Below are positions 17,346-26,490 of a stretch of DNA of 64,000 nucleotides, one piece after another. Below the pieces are notes generated by a model. That model saw only the letters and a program-made list of their open reading frames with translations. It searched no databases and had not been told where the DNA came from. How positions within the stretch are numbered: the first letter of the stretch is position 1; the number at the start of each line of letters is the position of its first letter. Source of the stretch: Streptomyces sp. WM6378 (GTDB taxonomy: Bacteria > Actinomycetota > Actinomycetes > Streptomycetales > Streptomycetaceae). Location: assembly GCF_001279695.1 (NCBI RefSeq), contig NZ_LGDD01000287.1, positions 1-64,000 on the forward strand, read 5' to 3'. Both the position numbers and the translations under genes were made by a program.

Positions 17346-17506
17346 GGTTATTTCCCGACCGGCATGTGACCTGAGCCACAACCATCTTTATGGGGAAAAA
17401 CCCACATTCGGTCCACCCAGCGCGCGCACGCGACACGCCCGACACAGGGTGATCAGACGAGCGCAGTAAGGAACCGGCCTGCTGTCGCGTACCCGAAGGC
17501 GAGGGC

Positions 17507-18820
17507 GTGCGCATGCAGGACGCCAGCCAGTCCCGCCCGGCCCGGGCGCCCGGCCGCCGGATACCCCGCAGGCGCCGGACCACCTTCCTCGGCGCCGCCC
17601 TCGCCTCGGTCGCGCTCGCCACGCTGACCACCGGATCCACCACGCTGTCGATCGCCACCCGCGCCTCCGCGGGCCCGGTGGCCGCCCCCGGCGAGTCCCT
17701 GCTCGGCCCCTGCCGGATCCCGGCCGCGCTGGGCGTGCAGATGTCGGAGGGCCTGCCGACCCCGCCCGGCTACGCGCACTCCACCGGCATCGTCCGGGCC
17801 CTCACCCTCATGATCGACTTCCCGGACGCGGTGGGCTCCGGCTCCGCGCTCAGCCGGTACAAGGAATTCTTCCCGCAGACCAGCGACTGGTTCCGCAACG
17901 CCTCCTACGGCCGCCTCGACTACCGTGCCGAGGCCCCGATCCCGGATTGGCTGAGGATGCCGAAGGCGTTCACGGCGTACGGGATCGACCGCGGCTCGCC
18001 CTATGAGCCCGGCTACCACCGCCTGGTCCAGGACATGATCGCGGCGGCCGGCCCGAGGGTGAACTTCTCGAAATACGACCTGGTGAACGTGCTGGTGACC
18101 CCGAACGCGGGCCCGTCAGCCCTCGACACGGTCCTCTCGGTGACGTTCTCCGGCAATCAGGACGCGCCCTACGCGGACGGGGTGCCGCTCTCCAACACGT
18201 CGTTCGTCTACAGCCGCCAGGACGACGGCTCCGGCTCGTACGGGGAGACGGGCTACCGGGTGCTGCCGCACGAGAACGGTCACGTCTTCGGACTGCCCGA
18301 CCTCTACACACCGCAGGGCGGCGGGGCCGTCGGGCACTGGGACATCATGTCCGAGGACTGGGGCGCCAACAACGACATGCTGGGCTGGCACAAGTGGAAG
18401 CTGGGCTGGCTCGACAACAGCCAGGTCTCGTGCGCGACGGGCAGCGGCGCGAGCCAGTACGCCCTGACCCCGCTGGCCACGGAGGGCGGCCCGAAGCTGG
18501 TCTTCGTGCCGGTGACGAAGGACAGCGGGTACGCGGTCGAGGTACGCACCCAGGCCGGCAACGACGAGGCGGTCTGCAAGCCCGGGGTCCTGATCTACCG
18601 CGTGGACGCAACCGTCGACACGGGCCGGGGCCCGGTGAACATCTCGGACAGCAAACCGAACACGGGCGGCTGCACCCGCCGCCCGAACGTCAACGCGGAA
18701 CTGTCGGATGCGCCGTACACGACGGGAGAGACGTTCGTGGACCAGCCGAATGGGGTGCGGATAGCCGTGACGGGGGTGGATGGGATGGGGAACTATCACG
18801 TGAAGGTGACGAAATCTTGA
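17507..18820 (+). CDS. Secreted M6-family metalloprotease
   Basis: A 437-residue exported protease. The basic N-terminus (GRRIPRRRRT) and a hydrophobic stretch to about residue 55 form a signal peptide. The catalytic zinc motif is HENGHVFGLPDLY, matching HExxHxxGxxD of M6 immune-inhibitor-A-like peptidases except that Glu-Asn replaces the usual Glu-x pattern context; both His and the Glu are kept. Downstream WDIMSEDWG is the Met-turn region. GTG 17507 and ATG 17513 both have purine-rich leaders. Extracellular protein degradation is the likely role. Confidence 0.87.
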   Translation: MRMQDASQSRPARAPGRRIPRRRRTTFLGAALASVALATLTTGSTTLSIATRASAGPVAAPGESLLGPCRIPAALGVQMSEGLPTPPGYAHSTGIVRALTLMIDFPDAVGSGSALSRYKEFFPQTSDWFRNASYGRLDYRAEAPIPDWLRMPKAFTAYGIDRGSPYEPGYHRLVQDMIAAAGPRVNFSKYDLVNVLVTPNAGPSALDTVLSVTFSGNQDAPYADGVPLSNTSFVYSRQDDGSGSYGETGYRVLPHENGHVFGLPDLYTPQGGGAVGHWDIMSEDWGANNDMLGWHKWKLGWLDNSQVSCATGSGASQYALTPLATEGGPKLVFVPVTKDSGYAVEVRTQAGNDEAVCKPGVLIYRVDATVDTGRGPVNISDSKPNTGGCTRRPNVNAELSDAPYTTGETFVDQPNGVRIAVTGVDGMGNYHVKVTKS

Positions 18821-18868
18821 CGATTCCGGCCACCGCGCATTCCACCCTGCCCGGCGGTCGCGGGCATC

Positions 18869-19070
18869 AGCCCCCCCCCAGCCCGTCCGGCGAGTACGGA
18901 CGGCAGCCCACTTCCAGCCCGTCATGGGGGTCCCCCCTGGCCCTTAAGGCCTTGGGGGAGTTTGAGGACGAGCGCCCTTAAGGCGCGAACGGGGGTCCGG
19001 GGGCGGAGCCCCCGAAGCAGGGGTGCAGGGGACGAAGTCCCCGCAGGGGGTCTGGGGCGCAGCCCCAGGA
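18869..19070. repeat. Streptomyces intergenic repeats and hairpins
   Basis: This 280-base gap contains copies of the genus-typical CAGCCCGTCCGGCG / TTTGAGGACGAGCGC repeat, one of them interrupted, followed by a ladder of short hairpins: GGGGGCGGAGCCCCC, GGGGACGAAGTCCCC and GGGGCGCAGCCCC. No gene is seen. It lies between the convergent M6 protease and acyl-CoA synthetase genes, and probably ends transcription. Confidence 0.7.
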
Positions 19071-19103
19071 AACCTCCCTTCCCCCCTCCAACCGCCGGAG
19101 GCT

Positions 19104-20297
19104 CTAGGGAAGGGGCGGGGTGGGGAAAACCCCCCGGAGCTCCCGCTTCAGCACCTTCCCCGTCGCATTGCGCGGCAGAGCCTCCTCCCGCAGAACAACG
19201 TGCGCCGGCACCTTGAACCCGGCCAGCACCGCCCCGACATGCGCCCGCAGGGCATCCGCGGACACCCCGGACCCGCCCCGCACCTGAACCACCGCCCCCA
19301 CCTCCTCCCCCAGCACCGGATGCGGCACCCCAACCACCGCGGCGTCCAGCACCGCAGGGTGATCGTGGAGCACCCCCTCGACCTCCACGCAGTACACGTT
19401 CTCCCCGCCCCGGATCACCATGTCCTTGATCCGGTCGACGATCCCGACCCGCCCGTCGCGAAGCGTCGCGAGGTCCCCGGTCCTGAACCACCCGCCCTGG
19501 AAGGCGAGTTGAGTGGCCGCCGGGTCGTTCCAGTACCCCCGCACCAAAGACTGCCCCCGCAGCCACAGCTCTCCGACCTCGCCGTCGGCGAGCGGGGACC
19601 CGTCGGCCCCGGCGATCCGCACCTTGGGGCGGCCGGTGGTGCCGGAGGTGTACATGATGGTGGCGTCGGCGTCCGGCGGGACGTCGACGTCGGGCGGCCC
19701 GGCGGCCGGGTCTGGCGAGGTGAGCTCAGGGAGGTCGTCGAACCGCTCGAATCCGTCGGGCAGCCCGCCCGCGTGGTGGCAGACCATGCCGCGCACGCCG
19801 TGCGCGGCGGCCCAGCCCGCCACCCGCTCAAGCCGCTCGCCGTCGACGAGCAGCACGCGCGGGGCGCAGTCGTCGAGGGCGTACGCGAACTCCTCCGCCG
19901 TCCACCACGCGTTCAGCGGCACGGCCACCAGGCTCGCCAACTGGGCGGCCCAGAAGGCGACTTGCCACTCGGGGTGGTTGCGCATGCCGATGACGGCCCG
20001 GTCGCCGGGGCGCAGGCCGTAGACGTCGGTGAGGCGGCGGGCCAGCGCGCAGGAGGCGGCGAAGAACTCGGCGTAGGAGTACGTGCCGCTCTCGGCGATC
20101 AGGAACGGCCGCTCCCCGAAGGCCCAGACGGTCTCGACGAACTCCCGCAGGGTGCGCGGCCCGGAGGCGTACTCAAGGGCGCCTCCCTCGCCGCGGACGA
20201 CGGCGAACGGCGCACCGGCCGCGGTGAGCAGCCCCTCCGCGCGAGCGGGCTCGATGTGCGGCCCGGCCGCCCGCGTCCCACTGCCTGTCGTCTCCAC
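19104..20297 (-). pseudogene. Acyl-CoA synthetase (ANL superfamily) with internal deletion
   Basis: An open frame of 397 codons encoding an AMP-binding enzyme, but the family is usually 500-560 residues. The N-terminal half and the P-loop motif MYTSGTTGRPK are intact. The text then jumps straight to VRIAGADGSPLADGEVGELW, which normally comes about 140 residues later. The A4 and A5 motifs (including the YGxTE segment that binds the adenylate) are therefore missing, while GDLATLRDGRVGIVDRIKDM and the C-terminal catalytic Lys in NATGKVLKREL remain. The reading frame is preserved and codon bias is normal, so the loss looks recent. Adenylation activity is unlikely. Confidence 0.8.
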
Positions 20298-20398
20298 GGG
20301 AAACCCTCCTAAGCGCCTGCTCAGTCCCAGTGGTCCACGACGCTATGCCGCTGCCCCGCCCCGGTCAAGGTCGGTGTAAAACACAACGGCCCGTGGGG

Positions 20399-21490
20399 TC
20401 AGCCCGACGTCACCACCTGGCCGATTCCGTTCGGTTCCGACGCCGTGCCGGTGAGCGCGTCCTCCGGAACCGGGCGGTCGGCCTTCAGGGCGGCCCAGAG
20501 CGTCTTGCCGCGGGCGGTGTCCGGCACGAGACGGTCCTGGTCGCCCTGCTCCAGTTGGGCCGGCAGGGTGACCATCTGGACGTCGCCGGCGCCGAGCCCC
20601 CTCATCGAGTACGCCAGCGAGGCGAGGCTGTCGACGTGGGCGAGGGAGGAGTCGGTGGTGAGGGACTTGGTCGCCGCCTCGGCGACGGCGAAGAGCCTGG
20701 CCGGGTCGGTGAGCAGGTTCTGGCCGGCCGTCTTGCCGATCAGCGCCGTCAGGAACTGGTGCTGGAGCTGGATCCGGCCGAGGTCGCTGCCGTTGCCGAC
20801 GCCGTGCCGGGTGCGTACGAGATCGAGGGACTGCTGGCCGTTCAAGTGGTGCTTGCCGGCCTGGAGATGGACGCCGCTCTCCTTGTCGTCGATGGGCTTG
20901 GCCAGGGTGATGTCGGCCCCGCCGAGCGCGTCCATCAGCTCGGCGAAGCCGTTGAAGTCGACCTCGACGTAGTGGTTGATCCGCATGCCGCCGCTCAGCG
21001 ACTCGACGGCGGCGACCGTGCAGGGTGCGCCGCCCGTCTCGTACACGGAGTTGAACATGACCCTCTCGTGCTCCGGCGGTTTCTGGCCGGATCCGGTGGC
21101 GCAGGCGGGGCGGTCGACGATGGTGTCGCGCGGGATGCTGACGAGCGCCGCCTTCTTGCGGCCGCCGTACACGTGGAGCAGCAGGGTGGTGTCGGAGCGC
21201 CCGACGTCGTCGCCCCCGCCCGCCCGCGTGGCGTTCTTCCCGGCCCGCGAATCGGAGCCGACGACCAGGATGTTGAGGTCGGAGGTGGCCGAGGCCTCCG
21301 GGGTGAGCAGCGAGCCGAGCTCGACGCTGCTGATGTTGTCGTTCAGCCGGTGCCAGGTGTACGCGGCCGCGCCGCCCGCGAGCAGCAGCACCCCGGCGAG
21401 CGCACAGAGCGCGAGACGTATCCGGGTGGACCGCGGACGGGTGGGCGGGCCCGTCCGGGGTATCCGCCTCCAACGGGGTCGGTACGCCAT
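20399..21490 (-). CDS. LytR-CpsA-Psr (LCP) family wall polymer ligase
   Basis: A 363-residue LCP protein. A basic cytoplasmic leader and one membrane segment (LALCALAGVLLLAGGAAAY) precede the extracellular LCP domain. The conserved features are LNILVVGSDSR, GRSDTTLLLHV, LVSIPRDTIV and LDLVRTRHGVGNGSDLGR, with the Arg and Asp residues that bind the polyprenyl pyrophosphate. These enzymes attach teichoic acids, glycans or capsule to peptidoglycan. GGACGGAG precedes the ATG at 21490. It is divergent from an L,D-transpeptidase, another wall enzyme. Confidence 0.94.
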   Translation of the reverse strand: MAYRPRWRRIPRTGPPTRPRSTRIRLALCALAGVLLLAGGAAAYTWHRLNDNISSVELGSLLTPEASATSDLNILVVGSDSRAGKNATRAGGGDDVGRSDTTLLLHVYGGRKKAALVSIPRDTIVDRPACATGSGQKPPEHERVMFNSVYETGGAPCTVAAVESLSGGMRINHYVEVDFNGFAELMDALGGADITLAKPIDDKESGVHLQAGKHHLNGQQSLDLVRTRHGVGNGSDLGRIQLQHQFLTALIGKTAGQNLLTDPARLFAVAEAATKSLTTDSSLAHVDSLASLAYSMRGLGAGDVQMVTLPAQLEQGDQDRLVPDTARGKTLWAALKADRPVPEDALTGTASEPNGIGQVVTSG

Positions 21491-21625
21491 CCATCGACTC
21501 CGTCCGTCGGCGACCCAGAATTCCGCATGCGTACAAACAGGGCGTTACCGCACACTACAAGAAAGGTGCACAACCCCGCATAACGGGCATCCAAGCTGGC
21601 AGCTGCCGGAGGGGAGACGTCCAAG

Positions 21626-22894
21626 TTGAAGCCCACACCGAGGCCCCCGTCGACGTCCATATCGAAGTTCCCGGCGACCGGCAGACGCATACGGCCCGGC
21701 CGCCCCGGGATCGCACCGCTCCTGGCCCTGTTCGCGGTGGCCGTGCTGGCGCTCGGCGGCTGCTCGTCGGGCGGCGGCAAGGACACCTCGCCGAGCCCGA
21801 GCCCCACGGTGTCGAAGGCTCGGATCACCACCACGCCGAAGGACGGCGCGGGCAACGTCGGCATCACCGTCAAGGACGTCGGGGCGAGCGTCGCGGACGG
21901 CACGTTCACCTCGGTCACCCTGACGGCCCAAGGCGGCAAGGCGATACCCGGCGCGCTGGCCCCGGCCCGCGACGCCTGGCACCCGTCGGTGAACCTGACC
22001 CGCGGCACCGCGTACACGCTGACCGCCGAGGCGAAGGACCCGGACGGGCGGACGGCCACCGCGACCGCGCGCTTCACCACGGTCTCCGAGAGCAACTCGG
22101 CGATCGCGTTCTACACCCCCGAGGACGCCTCCACGGTCGGGGTCGGCATGGAGGTCTCCTTCAAGTTCGACAAGGCGGTGACCGACCGCAAGGCCGCGGA
22201 GTCCGCCGTGCGGATCACTTCGAGCGGCGGCCAGCAGGCGAGGGGGCACTGGTTCGGCGACCGCCGCATCGACTTCCGCCCGCAGGACTACTGGAAGCCG
22301 GACTCCAAGGTCACGGTCGCCTTCGACTTCGACGGGCTCGAACTGGCCAAGGGAATATACGGAGTTCAGGACAAGTCGTTCTCCTTCACGGTGGGCCGCG
22401 AGCAAATCTCCACGGTGGACGCGGCCACCCAGGAGATGACCGTCCAGCGCGACGGCGCCACGCTCAAGAAGGTTCCCGTCTCCACTGGCCAGCCCAAGTA
22501 CGCCACGTACAACGGCACGATGGTCATCAGCGAGCAGGACCGGCAGACGAAGATGAACAGCACCACGGTGGGCCTCGGCGACGAGTACGACATCCCCGAC
22601 GTGCCGCACGCCCAGCGCCTCACGAACTCCGGCACGTTCATCCACGGCAACTACTGGGCCGCGCCCTCCACCTTCGGCGCGAACGCCACCAGCCACGGCT
22701 GCATAGGCATCCAGGACACCCAGGGCGGCGGCGCCCCGGACTCCCCCGGCGCCTGGTTCTACGCGAACTCGCTGCTCGGCGACGTGGTGGTCGTCCGCAA
22801 CTCGACGGGCGGCGGCACGGTCGCCCCGGACAACGGCCTCTCCGGCTGGAACCTGCCGTGGCCGGCGTGGACGGCGGGCAGCGCGCTCACGTGA
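21626..22894 (+). CDS. L,D-transpeptidase lipoprotein (YkuD, Ig-like domains)
   Basis: A 422-residue lipoprotein with lipobox LGGC near residue 46, a Ser/Pro-rich linker, two Ig-like domains and a C-terminal YkuD domain with HGNYW...SHGCIGI (catalytic Cys). The TTG start at 21626 is supported by GGAGGGGAG nine bases upstream. It is a paralogue of the gene at 2177 with the same length and layout. It is divergent from the LCP gene and is the last core gene before the accessory island. Confidence 0.93.
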   Translation: MKPTPRPPSTSISKFPATGRRIRPGRPGIAPLLALFAVAVLALGGCSSGGGKDTSPSPSPTVSKARITTTPKDGAGNVGITVKDVGASVADGTFTSVTLTAQGGKAIPGALAPARDAWHPSVNLTRGTAYTLTAEAKDPDGRTATATARFTTVSESNSAIAFYTPEDASTVGVGMEVSFKFDKAVTDRKAAESAVRITSSGGQQARGHWFGDRRIDFRPQDYWKPDSKVTVAFDFDGLELAKGIYGVQDKSFSFTVGREQISTVDAATQEMTVQRDGATLKKVPVSTGQPKYATYNGTMVISEQDRQTKMNSTTVGLGDEYDIPDVPHAQRLTNSGTFIHGNYWAAPSTFGANATSHGCIGIQDTQGGGAPDSPGAWFYANSLLGDVVVVRNSTGGGTVAPDNGLSGWNLPWPAWTAGSALT

Positions 22895-23103
22895 CGACCC
22901 CTGGGCGGGCTCAGCCGTCCGGCGTGCGGGCGCCCGCGCGTCGGCGGACGCCATGCACTGACGGAGAGGCCGGCGAGGCGGGGCCGGGCGGGCCTTGGGC
23001 CGACGCGGCTCGGCCCGCCGATGGGCCCGCCACCCGCACCCCGGCCGACGCCACGCGCTGACGTCGGGCCCGGCTCCCCCGCCCCGCCAGCAAGCTCCTC
23101 CCC

Positions 23104-23196
23104 GCATCCGCTACCCTGTCCAGGTCTGCCATCGGCAGCGCGCCTCCGTGCCTCCGTGCCTCCGTGGGGCTTGTCGAAAACCCCATCGTCGCAGGT
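23104..23196 (+). other. Possible tRNA-Arg / attachment-site scar at the island's left edge
   Basis: The 417-base gap after the transpeptidase gene holds no gene. ATCCGCTACCCTGTCC (23105) resembles ATCCGCTAGGCTGTCC (49036), upstream of tRNA-Arg. CGCCTCCGT (23141) equals the tRNA's first bases, followed by two more GCCTCCGT copies, a hairpin GGGGCTTGTCGAAAACCCC (23166), and GTCGCAGGT (23188), identical to the tRNA T-arm side. The two 9-mers are 47 bases apart here and 46 in the tRNA. Suggestive, not proven. Confidence 0.35.
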
Positions 23197-23311
23197 CAGA
23201 GCGTTCTCTCCGACTCCGCCGGAAACGCTTGCCGGTAGATCTTGGAACGCAGCGGCAGTTGTCGCAGCTCAGGGGCCATGTCTGCAGGTCCCCAGAACAC
23301 GCTGAGAAATT

Positions 23312-23674
23312 TCACCTCTCAGGGCCCGGCGAGCCCCAGTCCAGGACGCCGATGCCAGCCCTTCTGAGCAGTGTGTCGGACAGGCCGAGCCGCCGAATGG
23401 GTGACTTGCCATGCCGCGACAACCATCGTCTTCGGCGGGCCTGTTCCTCTGCGGTAAGGATGCTCCAGTCGTCGTACTGGATACCGGTGTCTGTGGCTGT
23501 TCCTGCTTCACGCGCAGCCTGTTGGACGAAGAGGAATTCGTCGGATCCAGCGCGAAGCGCTATCAGTGACCAGGCCGTTTCGTAGGTGAGGTGGGTGCCA
23601 TGCGTTCTGATGAGTCGATGGGTACGCCACTGACGGAGCGGGGCGATGAGCCAGCGGCGCGTGTAGAGATTCAC
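23312..23674 (-). CDS. Hypothetical protein, fourth gene of the NLR-like operon
   Basis: A 120-residue basic protein I cannot assign. It has no signal peptide or membrane segment; the N-terminal 35 residues are rich in Arg, Trp and Leu, the middle is a regular alpha/beta-like segment (LTYETAWSLIALRAG), and the C-terminus is basic. Its start overlaps the stop of the 266-residue gene by 4 bases, so it is translationally coupled to the operon that begins with the effector-like gene at 26921. No homologous toxin or enzyme motif was seen. Confidence 0.6.
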   Translation of the reverse strand: MNLYTRRWLIAPLRQWRTHRLIRTHGTHLTYETAWSLIALRAGSDEFLFVQQAAREAGTATDTGIQYDDWSILTAEEQARRRRWLSRHGKSPIRRLGLSDTLLRRAGIGVLDWGSPGPER

Positions 23675-24471
23675 TGGGGTCCGTTCTCGTGGTGGTCAGG
23701 GGCGCGGACGGCGGTGAGCCAGGCATCCGCAGTGGCACGGAGTTCCGGACTGCCCAGAGATTGCAGCGTCTGGGTCAGTGCGCGGAGAAAAACTTCCTTC
23801 TGCTGCGGGGTGTGGAGGTCGGTGAATAGCCGATCCGTGAACCTGCTGATCTCGTCGCGTAGGACGTCCTGTGTTCGTTCGTGAGGCGGCTTCACGTCTT
23901 TCAGGCCCTCATTGAGTTCACCGAGCTCGCCCAAGCGGTCGGGATGCTCATCGATCCACCAGACTGTGCGGGTGTCCGTGTCAGCCAGGACGGCCTGGAG
24001 GAAGGCGAGGTGTCGGCGGGCTTCCTGCCGCGTCAGGTCGCCAGCCCTCTCAGCGCGAAGGTGCTTCCGTGCGAGCGCCCGATCCTGGCGTCGTGCCGAC
24101 AGGGTGGCTTCGCCGCGGGCAGTGAGGCCAGGGGCGATGCGCACGCGTGTTGCGATGATGTCGTTCACGGCGTCCTGTGCTGCGGAGGCATCGAGAACCG
24201 AGTAGTTGGAGAGGACGCGGCGCGCTTGTTCTCTCAGGCCGTGCCGTGCCGGAACGGCAGGATCGTGGTGCGGGAATGGTCCTGGTTCGTCGAATTCCCA
24301 ACTCCCGTCGATGCGTACGGTGAAGCGGATGCTGGGCACATGGCTCCGGGCCTGTTCTCTTGTGATGGCGAAGGTGCCGCTGTGCGGCGCGGGCACGCTG
24401 TTCGGGGACGCCGCTGCACTGTCCGTGGCAGGCGTCCCCGACTTTCCACGCCATCTGGCGAAGGCGCTCAT
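23671..24471 (-). CDS. Conserved actinobacterial protein of unknown function in the NLR-like operon
   Basis: A 266-residue soluble protein. The N-terminal 40 residues are low-complexity; a short beta-rich segment (SIRFTVRIDGSWEF) follows, then a long helical region with many Arg/Ala (LSARRQDRALARKHLRAER) and the phrase TVWWIDEHPDRLGEL. I have the impression of a family in which VWWIDxxPxR recurs in actinobacteria, but I cannot name a function. It begins 12 bases after the NLR-like gene's stop and overlaps the next gene by 4 bases, so all four genes probably form one transcript. Confidence 0.7.
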   Translation of the reverse strand: MSAFARWRGKSGTPATDSAAASPNSVPAPHSGTFAITREQARSHVPSIRFTVRIDGSWEFDEPGPFPHHDPAVPARHGLREQARRVLSNYSVLDASAAQDAVNDIIATRVRIAPGLTARGEATLSARRQDRALARKHLRAERAGDLTRQEARRHLAFLQAVLADTDTRTVWWIDEHPDRLGELGELNEGLKDVKPPHERTQDVLRDEISRFTDRLFTDLHTPQQKEVFLRALTQTLQSLGSPELRATADAWLTAVRAPDHHENGPQ

Positions 24472-24483
24472 CAGTGCGCTGGC

Positions 24484-26490
24484 TTACTCCTCCACCAGCC
24501 CGCTCATGTCGGATGCATCACCTACATCTGCGGGGCCCGTCTGTGCCACCAGCCGCTCGAAGACGAGCCTCCTGCGCCGGGTTCCGACGTCGGTACGTGC
24601 GCTGCCTCCCACGAGGAGGTCGGCAACGCCTGCGTCACCCAATCGCCCCGCGAGCACAGGTACCGCAGTGCCGATGGCGAGCTCGTCGGACACCTGCGTT
24701 GAATCGAGCCAGGCGGCGAGACGCGCCTGGGCTTGGGCGGCCGTGCCTTCATGACACCAGGCTGCCCGCCATCCTCGGACGAAGGGCTTTTCTTCCGTGG
24801 CGGTCGGCGGTTCAGCGCCCATCTCGGTGGCGAGTACCAGCGCAGTCGCGTTGTCATTGGCGAGGTCAGTGAGGGCGAGGAACCCCGTTGCCCCGGCCTG
24901 CCGGACGACTGGGTCTTCGCTCTCAGCCCATTCGACGACCTCCGCGAGCACCAGCTCCCGCTGCTCCGGGCGGGCCGCGAGTGCCCGAATGGCCTGGGCT
25001 ACAGCGGTAGCGCCCCGTTGGTCCTGCCGGGAGGCCAGGAGCCGGAGTCGGGTGAGGGCGGCCCGAGGGTAGACCTGCCCGAGAGCTCCTCCGCACACGT
25101 CCGCGATGGTCTGGGCCAGTGCCTCGCTGAGACCTTTCGTTGTCGCCCAGTCGTACAGGTTCTTACGGACTGTGGTGCCGATGCGCGGGTGCGTCGCCAT
25201 GTGCTCCAAGAGGCCGACCGCGAGTCGGCGGTGGTCGGCGGTGCCTGCCTGTGCCCACGTGGTGGCGATGTGCAGGACGGACTGTCCGCCTGGGCCCACG
25301 GCCAGACGGGTGAGGCTCGCGGCGATGGATTCCCGGTGCTTCACGGCGATGCCATTCGGCCCGCTGATCTCCGAGGCCCATTCCAGCAGCACCTTCCGCA
25401 AGGGCGGCCGTTGCTGCCAGACGTGCGTAAGGACCGCCTCGTGGAGGCCGGGCCGTGGGGTGCTGAGTGAGAGGGAGTCCCCGGACCGTTCGGCCTTGAT
25501 GGATTTCAACCGGGTTTCGAGGTCAGGGCCAGCGAGGGCACCACCTGGTGGCAGCTCTCCCTTCACCAAACGGAACAAGAAATCGGCGGCCTCCATGACG
25601 ACGGTGGACGGGCACCCTTCGAGCAGGGCGGTGGCGATCAGCAGAGCCCTATCCCAGAGCTTTGCCGGGCCGTCGTTGTCGGCAAACCATTTCAGTAGGT
25701 GCTCGCTCCAGTTCTCGAACTCTGGGCGGATCAGGTCGCGTTTGCCGTCCTCGGTTCGGGCGATGATCCCAGCGAGCCGTGCGGCGTCCGCGGGCAGTGT
25801 GGTGGGACCCAGCAGGCCTGCCAGGTCGGACCCATCGGCGATCCAGTCCAGTCGCTCCGGCCTGAGGTGCTTGACGTGCGCCTGAGCCACCGGCAGGGCC
25901 GGCGGCCTCACGTGGTCGATGCGCACCACGTCGCTGAGGTTGCCGGTGCGCCAGGTCTCGGGTGTGGCCAGCATGATCAAGTACGTGTCGACTCCGGCAG
26001 CTTCCCGCTGGTAGTCAACGAGCCCCTGGTAGAAGTCGTCGGGCAGGCTCCGGTAGTCCGACAGGTCGAGGACGAAGGCGTGACCTGGTGTGAGCGGGAT
26101 CTGCTCCGTACGGGGCCGGTCCCAGTCCAGGACGAGGCTGCGGATGTTCTTGGCGGCGACATCAGCCTCACGCAGTACGCGTAATGCCGCGGCACGCCGT
26201 CCGCTGCCGAGCATGCCGGCCACTGCGACGATGTTGCGCCGCATCGGGTTTTTGAGTTCATCGGCGGCACGGGTGGTGCTGCGCGAGCGTTCGTCGTCGG
26301 TCTCGTGGACGTAGGCGCGCTCCACCAGTCGGAGTTCGTCCTCGTCAATGCTGACAGCGCCCAGGTACTCCCATCCGCGCACGTACCGGTGGTGGTGTTC
26401 CTCGTAGTCGCCGGCCACCTGGGTCACAACGGCGCGCCCCGATGCCTCAGCCTCCTGTTTTGCCCCCGCCTCGGAGGGCTCGCTGCTCAC
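24484..26490 (-). CDS. NLR/STAND-like protein with N-terminal amyloid-type motif
   Basis: A 668-residue protein. Residues 22-34 read [13 protein letters not shown], a [IV]TQV[GA]GD core like RHIM/BASS amyloid signalling motifs placed at the N-terminus of bacterial NLR proteins. A NACHT/STAND-like core follows with a P-loop-like GMLGSGRR at 92-99 (the Lys and Ser/Thr of Walker A are replaced) and a Walker B-like HAFVLDLSD at 137-144. From about residue 330 on, helical repeats of HEAT/ARM type (for example [41 protein letters not shown]) form the sensor end. It overlaps the effector-like gene by 4 bases. Intracellular immune sensor is the inferred role. Confidence 0.75.
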   Translation of the reverse strand: MSSEPSEAGAKQEAEASGRAVVTQVAGDYEEHHHRYVRGWEYLGAVSIDEDELRLVERAYVHETDDERSRSTTRAADELKNPMRRNIVAVAGMLGSGRRAAALRVLREADVAAKNIRSLVLDWDRPRTEQIPLTPGHAFVLDLSDYRSLPDDFYQGLVDYQREAAGVDTYLIMLATPETWRTGNLSDVVRIDHVRPPALPVAQAHVKHLRPERLDWIADGSDLAGLLGPTTLPADAARLAGIIARTEDGKRDLIRPEFENWSEHLLKWFADNDGPAKLWDRALLIATALLEGCPSTVVMEAADFLFRLVKGELPPGGALAGPDLETRLKSIKAERSGDSLSLSTPRPGLHEAVLTHVWQQRPPLRKVLLEWASEISGPNGIAVKHRESIAASLTRLAVGPGGQSVLHIATTWAQAGTADHRRLAVGLLEHMATHPRIGTTVRKNLYDWATTKGLSEALAQTIADVCGGALGQVYPRAALTRLRLLASRQDQRGATAVAQAIRALAARPEQRELVLAEVVEWAESEDPVVRQAGATGFLALTDLANDNATALVLATEMGAEPPTATEEKPFVRGWRAAWCHEGTAAQAQARLAAWLDSTQVSDELAIGTAVPVLAGRLGDAGVADLLVGGSARTDVGTRRRRLVFERLVAQTGPADVGDASDMSGLVEE
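26407..26427 (-). other. Amyloid-type motif VTQVAGD in the NLR-like protein
   Basis: Codons 22-28 of the NLR-like gene. The match with ITQVGGD at the C-terminus of the neighbouring effector-like protein is 5 of 7 identical with conservative changes at the other positions. Confidence 0.55.

Noticed and set aside
21491-21625. c-di-AMP (ydaO) riboswitch before the second L,D-transpeptidase
   Set aside because: The 135-base gap is too short and shows no recognisable riboswitch core.
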